A stretch of DNA of 64,000 nt from contig MU385859.1 in assembly GCA_022497145.1 (NCBI GenBank), forward strand, positions 434,001 through 498,000, read 5' to 3'. The DNA comes from Rostrohypoxylon terebratum (Eukaryota; Ascomycota; Sordariomycetes; Xylariales; Hypoxylaceae). The position numbers were made by a program, and so were the translations under genes. The notes under the pieces are model-generated. The model worked only from the letters and a program-made list of their open reading frames with translations. It did not search any database and was not told where the DNA came from. Below are positions 22,482-35,023 of this stretch, in pieces; position 1 is the first letter of the stretch, and the number at the start of each line of letters is the position of its first letter.

Positions 22482-24965
22482 TCAAGAGAGCCACCATATA
22501 CAACCGCAATCGCTCATATCGGTGCCTTTGGCACTATTACGAGTCTCCAGGTAATTTTCGATATTTCGTTTCGATCCGCCCGATTCGTCGTAGCCACCCT
22601 CGTCTTCGTTAATGTAAACATCGATGAAATTACCATTCGCATCTCGAGCCGGAACAGGGGGCTGATTGTCGGGGAGAATTTGAAACTGGCGACACCACGG
22701 CTTGACTGATGTAGAGCCGGCATTGCGACGCTCTTCTACCTTTACCACTCGTGGATATGGGGGCGAAGGCATTGAAGGTTGACTACTAGGCATAGGAAGA
22801 TCTTTGTCAAAGCCGGTAGTAGTCGCTGACGACGCGGTTGTGGTGCTAAGAAGATTATCGGAGGCCGAGGCAGTCGCTTGTGATTCATCGAAAGTTGCCC
22901 GTGAGGGATTGGACAAGTCATTCGCGCTATCGCCCGCAGACCCCGAGGAAGTAGGTGTCGCGGAAGCTCCACTATCGCTTGATGTTGTGGGACTTGTCAT
23001 CGCGCCAGGATCTATCGGTCGGCTAAAGCTATTATTCTGGCCCGCATAAATGAAGGCTTCCAAAATGGTGTTATCCCAATGGCAAACCCAGGGCTTATCT
23101 CCGGGCTGAGCCATCACACCCTTACGTTTGGTGTCATTGCCACCAAACATCATTCGGCGGCGGTTCGAACTCGACGTGGTAGTAGACGAAGGGGAACCCG
23201 AGCTAGCTGTTATGAACGGTTCGGGGATGATGGCGGTTTTATTGTAGGCAATCTCAAAGTTCCATGCTGGACCCCGGGGTACTTCAAAAATGTCGTTGAC
23301 AAGTTTCATTTGCAGGTCAGTCAGATCAGGTGGTTGTACACCATAGGTAAAAACGCCGTTTTTCAGACTATAGGTCTCATTATAAGAAAATCCGAAGGAA
23401 TAATCGGATATGTTTGGTTGGCCATGTAGTTTTGTAACATTCATGTTGAGTTGAAAGAAGGTTAGGTCGCAGCTCCATGCTTGAGCAAGTGTCGGATCGG
23501 CGAAGCATGTATTAGATATTCGGTTATTCCTACCCAAGAACATGGAATACGTTCCGGTGGGTAAGGCAGGTAAATCTGGCGGTAAAGTACTGAGAGGTTG
23601 TGTATCCCAATTGCTTGGGTTTTGTACTGGAGATGGTGGCCTGTTTATGAATCAGTATTAAAGCTATAATGACACGATTGAGTCAAATCTTGAATGGAAA
23701 TTTTCAAGTCCTTACCTATCCGGAGGGGGCGGTTTCTTAAAATGAGGGTTTAGCAAGGTGCCGATAACAGCTCCAAGAATGATTCCCATCAAGACAAGCA
23801 CAATTGCCGCTAGAATGATGGCCCAGCATGGAACAATACCCCAAACCCTTCTTTTAGCAGTTACTTGCCAATCCTTGAGTGCCTTCTTCTCATCTGATAT
23901 TTCTGAATCTGACTGTGAAGTTGCGGTTAACCCGCGTTGACTGTTATCGGATGTAAAACTCCGGACGGATTGTCGAGACTGAGGTGAGTTCATGTCACCT
24001 AGATCATCTGTAGATGCGAATTCGGGATCTAGAGCAGCCCTTCCAATACCTCCGGTGCCCGGAATGGCTAGCATTGGTTGTGGATGGGGTTGTTGCTGCT
24101 GCTGCTGTTGTTGCTGTTGTTGACTATCTTGTTGTACTGGTGGTATCGATTGCATAGGTTGCACCGGTACCGGTTGAGGTGTTTCTACGCCCATTGCCTT
24201 CCTAGTATATGTTTCTTCTGGATACCTCGTGTAAGGTGGTAATTGTTCCGTATGACCATCAGGACCAATCAAGTCTGCTACATCTTCCCCGTCTGGGCCA
24301 ATTCTTCTTTGATAATTGTCCGTCGTCCCGGGAAATCCTACATTGATCTCTCCTTGCGCCGCCCTATTGGGTACGGCGTCTGATTCTGGAATGGTACCTT
24401 GCGGGTACATGCCATACGGGTGCGCCGGTCCACGAGGTCCATTATATGACCGCTCAGAAATAGGCGCGGTAGATGTGGTTGCAAGACTCGCCGTTCTTGC
24501 TAAGCGGACATCCTGAGGGTACATTTGGTACGGATGAGAGGGACCGGACGGACCTTCATATGGATCCTCGACATCAACAAATGGCGACGAGGTTGAAATA
24601 GTCGAGTCTCTTGTTGATGTCCTATCGAGACCTGTCCTATCACTATCCGACTCTGTCGTGGACCCATCGTGTTGCAATGCCAAAGATTCATGCCGTCGAT
24701 GAGGTTTCGCGATGCTCGAGGGCCTTGGCGGAGATTTTGACGCGGTCGGGGGGTCTTGCGGTGTGGTCGTCGATTGTCTCGGAGTTTCATTATGTGTCAA
24801 TTCTACCGGTCGAAAGCCATCCGCAATACCCATTGCCTGCAGGTCGTAGTCGTCATCGTCGCCTTGTACATTTGAAAATCTCACTGAGGCTCTGAGCGAA
24901 GAGCCACGACGCAATTCGGAAGATTTCTCGTTGTCGATTACACCCATTGTTGTGGGTGGTCCCAA
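22482..24965 (-). CDS. Fungal single-pass membrane protein, DUF7820-like
   Basis: Two exons on the minus strand, 24965-23716 and 23640-22482, joined in a split Arg codon across a 75-base GTAAGG...CAG intron, give 802 residues (or 796 from the second ATG, MGVIDNEK). The first 370 residues are hydrophilic and contain two copies of a motif Y-x-GP-x-GP-x-HPY-x-MYPQ and a Gln run of about 11. A single hydrophobic helix follows (CWAIILAAIVLVLMGIILG, about 383-405), then a Pro-rich stalk and an extracellular-type domain with several N-x-S/T sites (NIS, NET, NKT) and paired cysteines (NTCFADP, WSCDLTFF, KPWVCHWDNT). Topology is therefore probably N-in/C-out. The ectodomain resembles the fungal family I recall as DUF7820; the label is uncertain. 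The tail after about residue 600 is Ser/Thr-rich. Function unknown. Confidence 0.8.
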
Positions 24966-25456
24966 GGGTGAGCGCTACTGTGCGTGCGAAGGGATGGAGA
25001 TGCAGTGCAGCATCGGGAGCACGATTAACCACGACTTCGTCCCCAGAATATCATCGAGTATGATTTTTTACTATTACCAAAAATACGTTCCAGACTATTT
25101 TATGGTTAATTTACTTTCTCGTGACGTGATCGTCGGGTCAGACAGGTCGATAATCCCAATTGTAGGTTGTATGTTGTGTATGTTGTATGTTATGATGTTG
25201 TTTGTAGAGAGAGGTTGAACGGGCTCCAGTCGGGAGAGAGTATTGGATGTTGGATGTTAGATGTGTGTGGGATGTATGGACACTGGCAGACTGGACACTG
25301 GAGTGAGTGGATGGAGTGCAGGTAGCAGCCCTGGGGCAGTGGAAGGAGCAGGTAGCAGGTAGTAAGTAAACCATACACTAGTAAGTAGAGCCATCCATAA
25401 AACCGTCGACCATAGGTGGAACACAGCCGTTCCCCATTCTACGCAGTAGTCTGATT

Positions 25457-25496
25457 CTCACTGGCCCACTGGCTCACTGGCTCACTGGCTCACTGG
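25457..25496. repeat. 8-base tandem array CTCACTGG x5
   Basis: Five contiguous copies of ctcactgg, the second with one change (cccactgg). It is about 490 bases upstream of the DUF7820-like start. Confidence 0.8.
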
Positions 25497-27912
25497 CTAG
25501 TGGCCCTTTACGGGTTCGGCACAGGGAGCCCCAGCACAGAATCAGGGGGGCCCTATGCTTGGACTAGTGGGTTTCGGACTTTTGAGAGGGGGGCAGGTGC
25601 TGGGCGGATTAATGATGGATAATGGATATGATGATCAAATCATAGTTCAAAAGCCAGTTCTTAAAGCCAGTCTAGCCTTATTGGCGCGTTACATACCTTC
25701 CTTCTGCCTCCTAGGTACATAACACCCCATACAAATCCACACGCACATCCACATACTATTTACTAGGTAATATGTATTGTACATCCAAAACCACATGTAC
25801 TTTCCTTACAAGATTTAGGTATTACTGCGTACAGTATTATGTATGTACCTATTTTCCAGGACATGGATCATCTGGATAAGATAGCGCAAGCACACTTGAG
25901 TCTTGGAGCACTTGGAGGGCTTCAAGTCACTGGGATGGGGGGGACTGATGGAGGGCAGTTGCCTTCCACATTCTTTATTCACTTTGTCAATTCAACGTAG
26001 CGGAGAGATAATGTACTTACTATATCATGTCCTGATTGTTCGGATTGGTCTGGGTTTATACTACAACCTCTCTATCCTCTATCTCTAAATAGGATGGATC
26101 TTCCCAACATCCTCTTCACGTGTCTTGTTCTACCTGTCTGTTAATATCCGTCTACACATCTACTCATCCAACCCATCCAACTCAGCCAGCCATCTTATCC
26201 ACCTACACTACATACATACAAAGTAGGGCATGACTGTTGAGGCTTCGGTATGGTTATAATAGTGGGTAAGCTCTTGAAACCTGACGAGAAGCAAGCAGAA
26301 AAAACTGGATAAGCTATCCGGGTTGATCGGTTAGTCTCGCCCAGTTCTTCATACCTCGTCGGAGCGCCATTCGATCTCTTGGCAATGACACTTTAGGTTA
26401 TTGTTAAATGTGCGGAGGTAAAAAGAACAGCAGTTCCTCGAGCGGAATTAGAGAAATTCGAGGCACTAGACCTTCGTTTTGAGTGTGCCGTGTCTCTAGT
26501 GATTACCCCCGTCGTAGATCGTCTTGTAAGTGTTACAGAGGTTAATGTACCTAGTAGCCAGTTGCCATGATTAGAATTTGAAAAAAATTTGAGTAACACG
26601 TTCTCATGGGGAAGCAATTCACCACGATACAAAGAGATGGCATCAGAACCTCTTGCGTAAGTTTCAAGGTTGTAAGCAGGCAATTTAAAATGTTCTGCAA
26701 TGACGGCAAATATCCCACGGCTACTGTGCAGATTCGCTAATTCGTCACTTTCAGTTGAGCCTATTCAGCCGTTCAGCAAATTGTACTACTAACTTCCCAG
26801 GTACTATAGGTAGAAGCAGTCCTTTGTCTGCAATCAATATTCCCGGACAACCAGGACGGCACGAGGAGAATGAAAAAAAAAAGAGACGAAAAGTAAAAAC
26901 CTGAATGAGGGGGAGTGCGGATAGATCTCGGTTGGATCCACAAGTAAGGTATTAGCAATACAGCCGGACGAAGCACCTGAGAGACCTACTAGTATGTAGT
27001 AGACCTCCAGCTACTACGCAGTACATAGTACAATACAGTAGACATTCTTTTAACGTTCCAGACGAAGTGGAGACCCCGAGGTACGCTCGTCGCTCGTGTT
27101 TTTGTATGTACATACATATGTACTGCGTATGTGTAGCGTTTTGTGCTATTGGATATCATAAGTTAATAACATCAATGTGGATAGCTGGAGGTTCGTGTTG
27201 GCGGCTTTGCGGCGGTTGTGCCCTGATTACCAGACTACCAGACTACCTGGTAGCCCTGGGATTTGTCATTTTTATTTAAACATCCATCGAGGCATCGAGC
27301 GTCGAGCGTCATGTCGAACCGTTGCAAGTTTCTCCCCCTCTTCTCCCAACGTCTCATACTATTGGTCCGGGTCTTTCCATCAGGGACCGTGCCCTCAAGT
27401 CCCTGCGCACCTCGTTATTCTGCGTAAATGTACTATTCCGGCGATGTCTCCACCCATACTGCTATGCAGTATGCAGTACTATTGATGTATTGCTGCAATA
27501 TGCCCAAAATAAGTTGCGAACCATTCAACTACTGTAGGTACCAATAAGTGCGTATCCACAACATCCACAGCATAGATTCCGTCAACTTTAAAAGTTTAGC
27601 TTAGTAGCTTACAGGCCAACATGTTCCGCTGGTGGTCCACTATCCGGCACTTGTTTCCTTACTATGACGAGGTGGACAAGTGAATGGAAGCCCCTTAGAG
27701 GCTTAGGATCTCTACTAGTGTAGTGACGCTTAGTCGCGCCCGGTTCCCAGTTGCAGGTGTGATGAAAGCAGGAACCGCAGAACGCTCGGTGATCGTCAAA
27801 GTGTTTCTTCACCGTACATAGTGTAGTACTGAGGCGACGGAGGGAAGAAATCATTCGAACAAGATTACAACATCGAACGAGAGACTGAACAAGAGTCGTT
27901 CGTATGCATCGC

Positions 27913-27939
27913 ACTTCGCATACTTCGCATACTTCGCAT
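27913..27939. repeat. 9-base tandem array ACTTCGCAT x3
   Basis: Three exact copies of acttcgcat. On the minus strand it produces a Cys-Glu-Val repeat in a frame I do not believe is coding. Confidence 0.75.
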
Positions 27940-29311
27940 ACATGTGCAGCAGAATGTATGTAGGGTGAATTCTTATCGAGATGCATTGAACAAGCGCAAA
28001 CTAGCAGACTCAAAAAGTCGCAGTCACCGAGTTACGAGAGACGCTAAACTAAAATGAGAAATACTATATCTCGCTCCATGTACGAAGTACTTAAACACAT
28101 ACACGGCACGTTGCTTCCCTGCTCAAATTAGGAAGGGAACCCGCTCTTTGTCTTGGAATAATCTAGTTACCTTCCATATCGAGATAAATCCGCTAGTTGA
28201 ATTTTTGTCATCTGTTCAATATGCCGGGCTTCGAGCATTGTGAGCATTGTCAGGCATTATCAACGCTGAATAATGTACCAAAAAAAAAATGTACCTATAT
28301 AGGTAGGTATGTATGTACAAATAGTGCTATCGTAGCTATCGTGGATGTCCACGGTAGGTATCAAGAATAGCTAACGTCTTACAAGTCCCCATTTCATTGA
28401 AACGAGTTCAGCTCTCGAAGGATCTCGACATCAGCTTGTGACAAGTCCAGGTTACAGATACGATCTGTATCGACGTACCAAGTTAAGTGCCGGAGGCAAT
28501 ATATTTCGATGATTAAATGTTTGTCATTATATAGTACAACTCTTTATTCAATACTAGGTACAGAGTATGACAATTCTTAGAAATACAGAAACTATTAGGA
28601 CTAGACAGATCTATTAGATCTACTAGAAGGATGGTGTCATCCCGTACCAGCCGACGTTTGATCGGTTCCGTGCTGTCCGTGGTAGAGACTTGGAGCTTTG
28701 TCTTCGACATCCCTCCCGTCCAATTGCTCCAATTGATCCCTCCGCGGACCACAACATCTGGGCAGCTGGGCAGCTGGGGGTACCTGAGAGTAGTGTACCT
28801 AATGTCATGCTCACGTGGGATTTTAGTTGCTAGTAGTACTGCTGGGCATTAGGTGCGCCTTATCATGCTTGTATTGGCTCAGCTTGGAAAATGACGCCCG
28901 AAATTGATGCTTTGTTGCGATTGATGATCTGCGATCAACAATAAAAGATCGAGCGATCAAACCCGTCTGCCCGTTAATCATCGTCAATATTAGCGTTTAA
29001 TTTTTTTTTAGCGTTCAAACGTTAATAGCGTGGTCTACTATCTAAATTGTGTAACCTTAGAATTCCAAGCCTACAACGGCTGTAGTGCACTAGAACCTTA
29101 AGCTGAATCCTGATGAGCATTTGCGGGCTTAACTCTCGCTGTTATAGCACGCTAGGTACTATGTAAGTACTTCGTAACTACGGCCCCTTAGTTGTGAAAC
29201 CGAAACTCTGGTTCCCCACGAAATACCTTGATTTTAACTCGATTCTACCTTGACTCATTACCTTAATTGAAAATTATTCAAACGCATCTTAGTCCGGCAT
29301 AATCCGTAAAC

Positions 29312-30726
29312 ATGAGAAAGCCTCACGATGAGCCGACAACGGCAGCTACGACAGTACCGTTTGGAAGAGAAACACGCCAAGCTTATTTCAACTTTGCAGC
29401 CTCTTACACTCCGCTGAACCATGGATCATTCGGAGCCTTCCCTACATGCGTTCGAGAGTATCAACGGAGATTACAGAGCGAAACAGAGGCAAGGCCGGAC
29501 ACCTTCATTCGCTTCACATACCCAAAACTTCTCCGTGAAGCAAGGGACATCGTCGCTCCGCTTCTAGGAGCTGATACCGACGAGGTTGTTTTCGTGCCGA
29601 ACGCTCTCACCGCCGTCAACACGGTTTTGAGAAATATAACGTATCAGGATGGCGATGTCATACTATATTTCAGCACTATTTATGACGCCTGTCTCAAGAC
29701 AATAGAGTCATTAGAAGAAACTACTGGGGTCGAAGGACACAGCATCGAGCTGGTCTACCCGGTTGAAGATGATGAAATCCTCGATAGATTTCGCTCGGCA
29801 ATCACCGAGATCCAGAGTCAGGGGAGATCGGTGAAGTTGGCTATGTTTGACACGATCCTCACTTTTCCCGGTGTGCGTTTCCCGTGGGAACGTCTAGTAC
29901 CCATATGCAAAAAATATGGCATCTTAAGCTGCATTGATGGTGCGCATGGAATAGGCCATATCGATCTGCGTCATCTTCCGCGCGTCGGTCCAGATTTCTT
30001 CATTAGTAATTGCTACAAGTGAGCCCATCTGTTTTCTTCTTCCTTCCAACTCCAAACATGTGATTTATGTCACTTGATGATTTCTGCAAACTGAATTCGT
30101 ATAGGTGGTTCATGGTACCTCGTGGGTGCGCGGTATTGTACGTGCCCTATCGCAACCAAGCCCTAATTAGGACAACTTATCCCACAGCTGAAGGGTATGA
30201 ACCGGTGACTCAACGAGAGACGCAGTCTCAAAATAGTTACTTCGTCAACTTGTTTGAGAAGGTCTCCACCATAGATACTACCCCGTATATCTGCGTCATT
30301 GAAGCGTCGAAATTTCGAGACCAAGTTTGCGGAGGTGAAGAGAGAGTGCGCAAATACTGTATAAGTATGGCAAAAGAGGGTGGGGAGTTGATGGCGGCAT
30401 TGCTAGGAACGAATGTCCTCGACAACAAGACAGGGACACTTCGGGACTGCTCTTTCACTAACGTGAGGTTGCCATTAGATGTGACAGAAGATGCAGGAGA
30501 GGAGAGGCATATGGGTAAGGTGCCTTCAACAGAGGCGAAAGCAGTGGCTGATTGGATCACCATAAAGTCAGTAGAGGAGTTTGACACATTTATAGCGACG
30601 AGATATTACGCAAGCGCGTTCTGGATTAGGGTCTCCAGTCAGATTTATCTTGATCGAGCTGATTTTGAGTGGGCTGCTAATGTCCTACTTGATCTCTGCA
30701 GTCGAGTAAGAAAAGGTACGAGGTAG
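29312..30726 (+). CDS. PLP-dependent class V aminotransferase/C-S lyase, Egt2-like
   Basis: Two exons, 29312-30018 and 30105-30726, give 442 residues. The 86-base intron (GTGAGC...TAG) splits the codon of the Schiff-base lysine: exon 1 ends SNCY plus AA, exon 2 starts G WFMVPRG, giving NCYKWF with Lys236. Other class V landmarks are LNHGSFGAFP (about 35), VFVPNALTAVN, and the cofactor-binding DGAHGIGHIDL about 20 residues before the lysine. The family includes isopenicillin N epimerase-like proteins and fungal Egt2, which cleaves hercynylcysteine sulfoxide in ergothioneine synthesis; overall layout (FGRETR start, PVEDDEI, RFPWERLVPIC) is closest to that branch as I recall it. Substrate is not provable here. 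It stands alone, with more than 2 kb of spacer on each side. Confidence 0.82.
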
Positions 30727-33079
30727 ACATGGAGTCAGATGACAACCCTAGATGTGAGAATTTTTACGAATCTCCTCATCGGAGAAGAGGAGAGGTTCCG
30801 TACAAATGTTATTGGGTACCCAAACCCAATGAGATTTATTAAAAAAGGGAGGCCATTTAAAAATGCCGAAACTTCATGATTCTGTAAGTCGAGTTATTTC
30901 GCAACAAATACTTCGTAGGGTCTCGATATTTGATGATTGGTCGAGTCCTATATCCACCGGTTCTCGGCGTGATATTCATCCAACTCACCACTCCATGATA
31001 TTTTAGATCTAGATACAATCTCTCTTATATGCCCCTTTTGACTGTAACCTGGTTTTTCAACTTACCTATTATAAAAATCTCTCATGTTAAAGGCGGTGGT
31101 GTTTAAATCAGAGTTTCATTCGCGATCTATGAACATAACTCTGAGTAGGTACCTTAAAAAGCTATCTCATTGATTATATGGAACTTCCAATTGATCTGAT
31201 ATAGGCATTTACCTAATCATTCACTTAACAATATTTATGTGAATGAATGAATGGAAGGGGGATCGTATGAGTTGCTATGCTTCCAAGTAAAATACTTGGG
31301 CGATGTTCATCGGATCATGCTCAACGTTTCCAATATATATATACGGATGTGCCTACCTAGCAATATACGTAGTGTCACTTGGAACAACCTTAAAAATGTC
31401 ATAATTATGTCATAGTTAGTATTACTTAATTAATTACAACTTAAAAACTCGATGTTGTGCTCTCTGAAACCGTCAATCTTAATCTTAAAATGCAGTTGGG
31501 GGGCACATCGGGGGACACAACTTGGAAGTTAACCTGGGGGGGTGCTATCACATCTCACAAATTCCCAAATCCCCAAATTTCCAAATTCCATCCCCGGACA
31601 CACCTTAGACCTGGGACCTTGTTCCACATCCACATCGAAGTCTTTCCCGCTCATATCGTTACCATTAACAATTAACCTGCAGATGGCGCTTCGTGCGCTC
31701 CGCTTCATCTGACAGGTCAATTGAGGAGGTGGTCAACGTCAGAATGCAGGAAGATAGGTAAGCTTCACTTTCGCGACCGCATAATCGGGCGAGCCCTTCA
31801 CACCCTCCATTATGTCAACTTTGGGGGATCGCACGCAGTAGATATTCCTGCCTTTTATTCCTGCCTCTTGTTCATCGTCGGTTTTTCGGGGTTGAAACGG
31901 CATGTCTAATTACCAATCATCTTCGTCGGAACGTATCCGGCGAAGAGATTCTCTTGCAATCAAGGCCAATACATTTCGGCCCCAGAGAATAGAGCGGCAG
32001 GAGGGGTAATCTCGAGATCTCCCCCCTCATTGTCTTTCTCATGCTTTTCGGGCAAAATAGGAATCAACAGTCTCCCTAAGGCCCAAGGCTGGAGGTCGAA
32101 TCCACGGGGAATTTATTCCCTCATCTTAACTATCTAATAACCAAAATTCCTTGCTTCCCCAGAATCCCACCTTGTGAACCTGGCGATGAGGCTCAATTGG
32201 TGGCAGACCTAGGCATGGCTAGCGGATGAGGTTTCATTCAGTCTCAAGTGGTGTACGGTGGCTGCAGCTGATATACCCCCGACTCGACCCAAGAAACGGG
32301 GCGATATGGCTGTCTTACATTCTGGTTCGTGATTTAATGTCCAGTTGAATCCAGTTGGTTAGGTGAAGCCATGCGAGCACATCTGCGGGCACACCCTCCA
32401 ACTGGTTCAGAAATAGGGCAAACGGACCCTGACTGGCTTGTTGACTAGCTCGCCAATTGGCAGCGAGGTGATGAGGCTGCCCTGGCCGTGAGCATCAAGA
32501 ACTACTCTTATCCAGTGATGCAGACCCCTATTTTATCGATGTTACTGACGTCGAGCTACTGCGAGCTTACCTGTTTAGAAACCATCTGCATTTAGTTGCA
32601 ATTCCTGCCCATTCCCGTCGAATCGATCTTTGTGCTCACCTTGGCTTACACCCCACCAATCCCCGTTGCGCCGTATACCTAGCACCCAAATGCATAAGGT
32701 GCAGGGAAATGTCGCCCGAGCACACGAACAGCGTCCTGATAGGTAGACCTGTCTTGCCCTGACTGGGAGCCTCCTGGATGGTTTTTACACACTGTCCTTG
32801 GGAATATTTAACAGTGTCTATATGCCCCAGTCAACAAGTTTTATCCTAAACTCCTCGCCTCATTTTCACACTTCTAACATCATCGACAGGCAGTATAACC
32901 TTGTTTTGAATTTATTTTCATATAAATTTGCCACCAAGGCGAGCCCTTCCTTTGACAGTCAGGGCTAAGCTTACAAGCATCATCAACCACAAGCTTCAGC
33001 CCCCAAGACACAAGCTACAACAGCTACAACAGCTACCCCTCCAAGTATAAAACTCACTTGTGTTTCCTCGTCGTTCAAC
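30727..33079. other. 2.35 kb spacer, long upstream region of the proline-rich gene
   Basis: No supported gene. The left half is AT-rich. From about 31480 the sequence becomes more mixed, and the last 200 bases (CATCATCAACCACAAG, repeated CAACAGCTA words at about 33015-33035) look like a 5' leader. A near tRNA B-box at about 32090 lacks one base and has no cloverleaf around it. Confidence 0.5.
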
Positions 33080-33721
33080 ATGGCTCAACGTCCAGATATT
33101 CGACGGAACGGGTCCTATGGCTCGGATACGTCGTCCGTCTATTCGGGGCGTTCGGGCTCTATCGGCTCCGGTGACTCCTTATATTCCGTCTGGTCCTCGT
33201 CGGACTCGGATTCCTTCGTCTGGAGAGATGATCCTTGGGGTTTTTACGGCGTCGGGGGCGCTGTGACCCGTTACGTGGATGAACGTGATGACAGGCGCAG
33301 GCGCTTCGCTTCTCATATCTTGAGTGGTCCATTCGCTCAATTCTACAAAAAGCAGCGCCACAGCAGCTCCAACTCTCGCCCAGGTCGCAGCGCAGCTAGC
33401 TCTCGCTCTAGCTCACGCCCAAGTAACGGGGTTAACAGTCCGGGCAGAGGCCACAATCAGCATTTCCAGCCGAGACCTGTCAGCGTTGAACCTCAGTTTC
33501 ATCAAGAGCATTTTCAACCCCCACCACCACCGCCGCCGCCGTTCCACTCTCAAGGCTTCCAAGGACCGCCACCTCCTCCACCTCCACCACCGGCTCCTGC
33601 GCACGCGGGATTTGAAGGCGGCTTTATCCAACTCGGTGGTCCCCCGCCACCACCACAACATCCGGATGACCCGTGGGACAATGCCGGAGCATATGAAGGA
33701 GCGCATGTTTATGACTACTAA
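33080..33721 (+). CDS. Ser- and Pro-rich protein of unknown function (213 aa)
   Basis: Single exon, 213 residues, not recognised. The N-terminus is Ser/Gly/Asp-rich (GSYGSDTSSVYSGRSGS) with aromatic residues, then a short more structured-looking stretch WRDDPWGFYGVGGAVTRYVDERDDRRRRF and HILSGPFAQFYKKQR (about 48-92). A Ser-rich linker follows, then two polyproline blocks (eight and nine prolines) separated by FHSQGFQG, and PPPPPQHPDDPWDN near the end. Polyproline of this type binds SH3, WW or profilin partners in general; no partner is identified. Codon composition and the absence of stops in a 640-base frame support it as real. No signal peptide or membrane helix. Confidence 0.65.
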   Translation: MAQRPDIRRNGSYGSDTSSVYSGRSGSIGSGDSLYSVWSSSDSDSFVWRDDPWGFYGVGGAVTRYVDERDDRRRRFASHILSGPFAQFYKKQRHSSSNSRPGRSAASSRSSSRPSNGVNSPGRGHNQHFQPRPVSVEPQFHQEHFQPPPPPPPPFHSQGFQGPPPPPPPPPAPAHAGFEGGFIQLGGPPPPPQHPDDPWDNAGAYEGAHVYDY

Positions 33722-34814
33722 CACTATGGATCACGATGTGGTTACTTAATGATTTAATTTTGGCTTACGATTGACTTGATTTTTATGGCTTTACGGAGCG
33801 GACGGTTTCTATTCGTTGGATCCTGATTGCACGGCGTTCCGGTGGGACTCTAATGAGGATTCACAGCACTTATTGACATGATAATTACAGCATGTGGCGA
33901 ATTTCGGAGGAAAGGAAAATAGGTTACGAGGGCATAGTCGTCCTTTACGAGATACTCATCTGCGAAGGGGTAAAGAGGGAGTTACGACTTATTCGATTTT
34001 AAGACACGATAAATCCTAGTACATGCAATCCTTGGCCTTTCATGTTAATAGGCAGCAAAATCAATATTTTTATGACCATGTACCTGTTTGCTGGGTAGCG
34101 AGAGCCTGACTCTGACAGTTGTCAGTTGGGTCTCGTCGTGTCTGAGAACTTTGAGTGGTTATCCGAACTAAAACATGCCGTGAATTTCACTGGGTCGCCA
34201 AAAACAGGCTGGGCATGCTGCATGGTATTTAATGGAGCCTAACGTGAATCCATTGGTGAACAGAGAGACAAGCTCTCGGTATACCAAAAACCCTGGTATT
34301 ACTGTCAGGCCTTTTTGCTAGGCTAACTGTGGATGTATCGGGGATATATTGGAGTTTGTGAAAGGGGTATTGACGATTGACGACAGAATGTGTGGGGTGA
34401 GTTGAGTTGAGTCATCCACCTACTAAATAGTATGAATCTGGGGAGCGTACATACAACGTAATAGTAAAATAGTAAAATGGCTAGTCTCAATCGATTCTGT
34501 ATAGCCTTAGTTAATCCTCAATCCTGCCATCTTCCAAGCCAATGAGCCTATTCACAATTTTCCCGACATACACCACCTATAGCCACTCAGCCACCTTGCA
34601 AATCATCTGACAGAATTTTTCTATTGGAGCATCTGAAAAAGGGGAAAAAAAATTAAAAATCTGGGATCGCGCGCTCATGCGATGGGCGACTTGCCAATCG
34701 CGTGTTATTTTTCCGTCTCCAGTTTCGTGGCGACTGTGTGTTCTATAAGTCGGCGAGGAAATAGCGTAGTTATCTCGGTACCTAGCTTACTGGATAGTAC
34801 GAAGACACAGCAGC

Positions 34815-35023
34815 ATGCAGCCAACCGTCAAACTCCGAGGTAAGCATGATCGTTATTACTATTGATTTTTTTTCCCAAGATCTTTTTTGTCTTTTTAGGG
34901 ACTAGGTATTACGTCAATGGGGCACAGCACCGTACGGCAGTCCGGCACCCAAATGCATTCATTACCTACCTATTAGGTCCTACCTGCTACATTGGATACA
35001 TATTATCTAGGCACATTACCTAG
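34815..35023 (+). CDS. Possible spliced micro-ORF (49 aa), speculative
   Basis: An ATG at 34815 opens a 25-base exon (MQPTVKLR) ending at a GTAAGC donor. After a pyrimidine-rich tract and TTTTTAG acceptor, the frame runs on from 34899 to a TAG at 35021-35023, giving 49 residues with a weakly hydrophobic middle (FITYLLGPTCYIGYI). Splice signals are good, and the 120 bases upstream look like a promoter. No homologue is recognised, and a frame this short can be open by chance. It could equally be the 5' end of a non-coding transcript or a decayed gene. Confidence 0.2.

Larger units (their letters stand above)
24966..29311. other. 4.3 kb gene-poor divergent spacer
   Basis: No supported gene. The left end is the promoter and leader of the DUF7820-like gene and contains TATGTTGT-type simple sequence (25160-25200). 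There is an 8-base array at 25457-25496, a 9-base array at 27913-27939, A10 and A8 runs (26872, 28282), and TAGGTACC-type words at about 25708, 26798 and 28290. A 134-codon minus-strand frame at 27609-28013 was considered and rejected. Confidence 0.55.

Noticed and set aside
24091..24125. CAG/CAA-type repeat considered as a microsatellite outside genes
   Set aside because: It lies in frame in the DUF7820-like protein and encodes its Gln run, so it is described with that gene.
27609..28013. 134-codon minus-strand frame with Cys-rich C-terminus
   Set aside because: Part of it is the translation of a 9-base tandem array (Cys-Glu-Val repeat), the rest matches no family, and no splice-joined extension improves it.
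32085..32105. tRNA B-box-like GGTCGAATCC
   Set aside because: One base short of the consensus, and no acceptor, D or anticodon stems could be folded around it.
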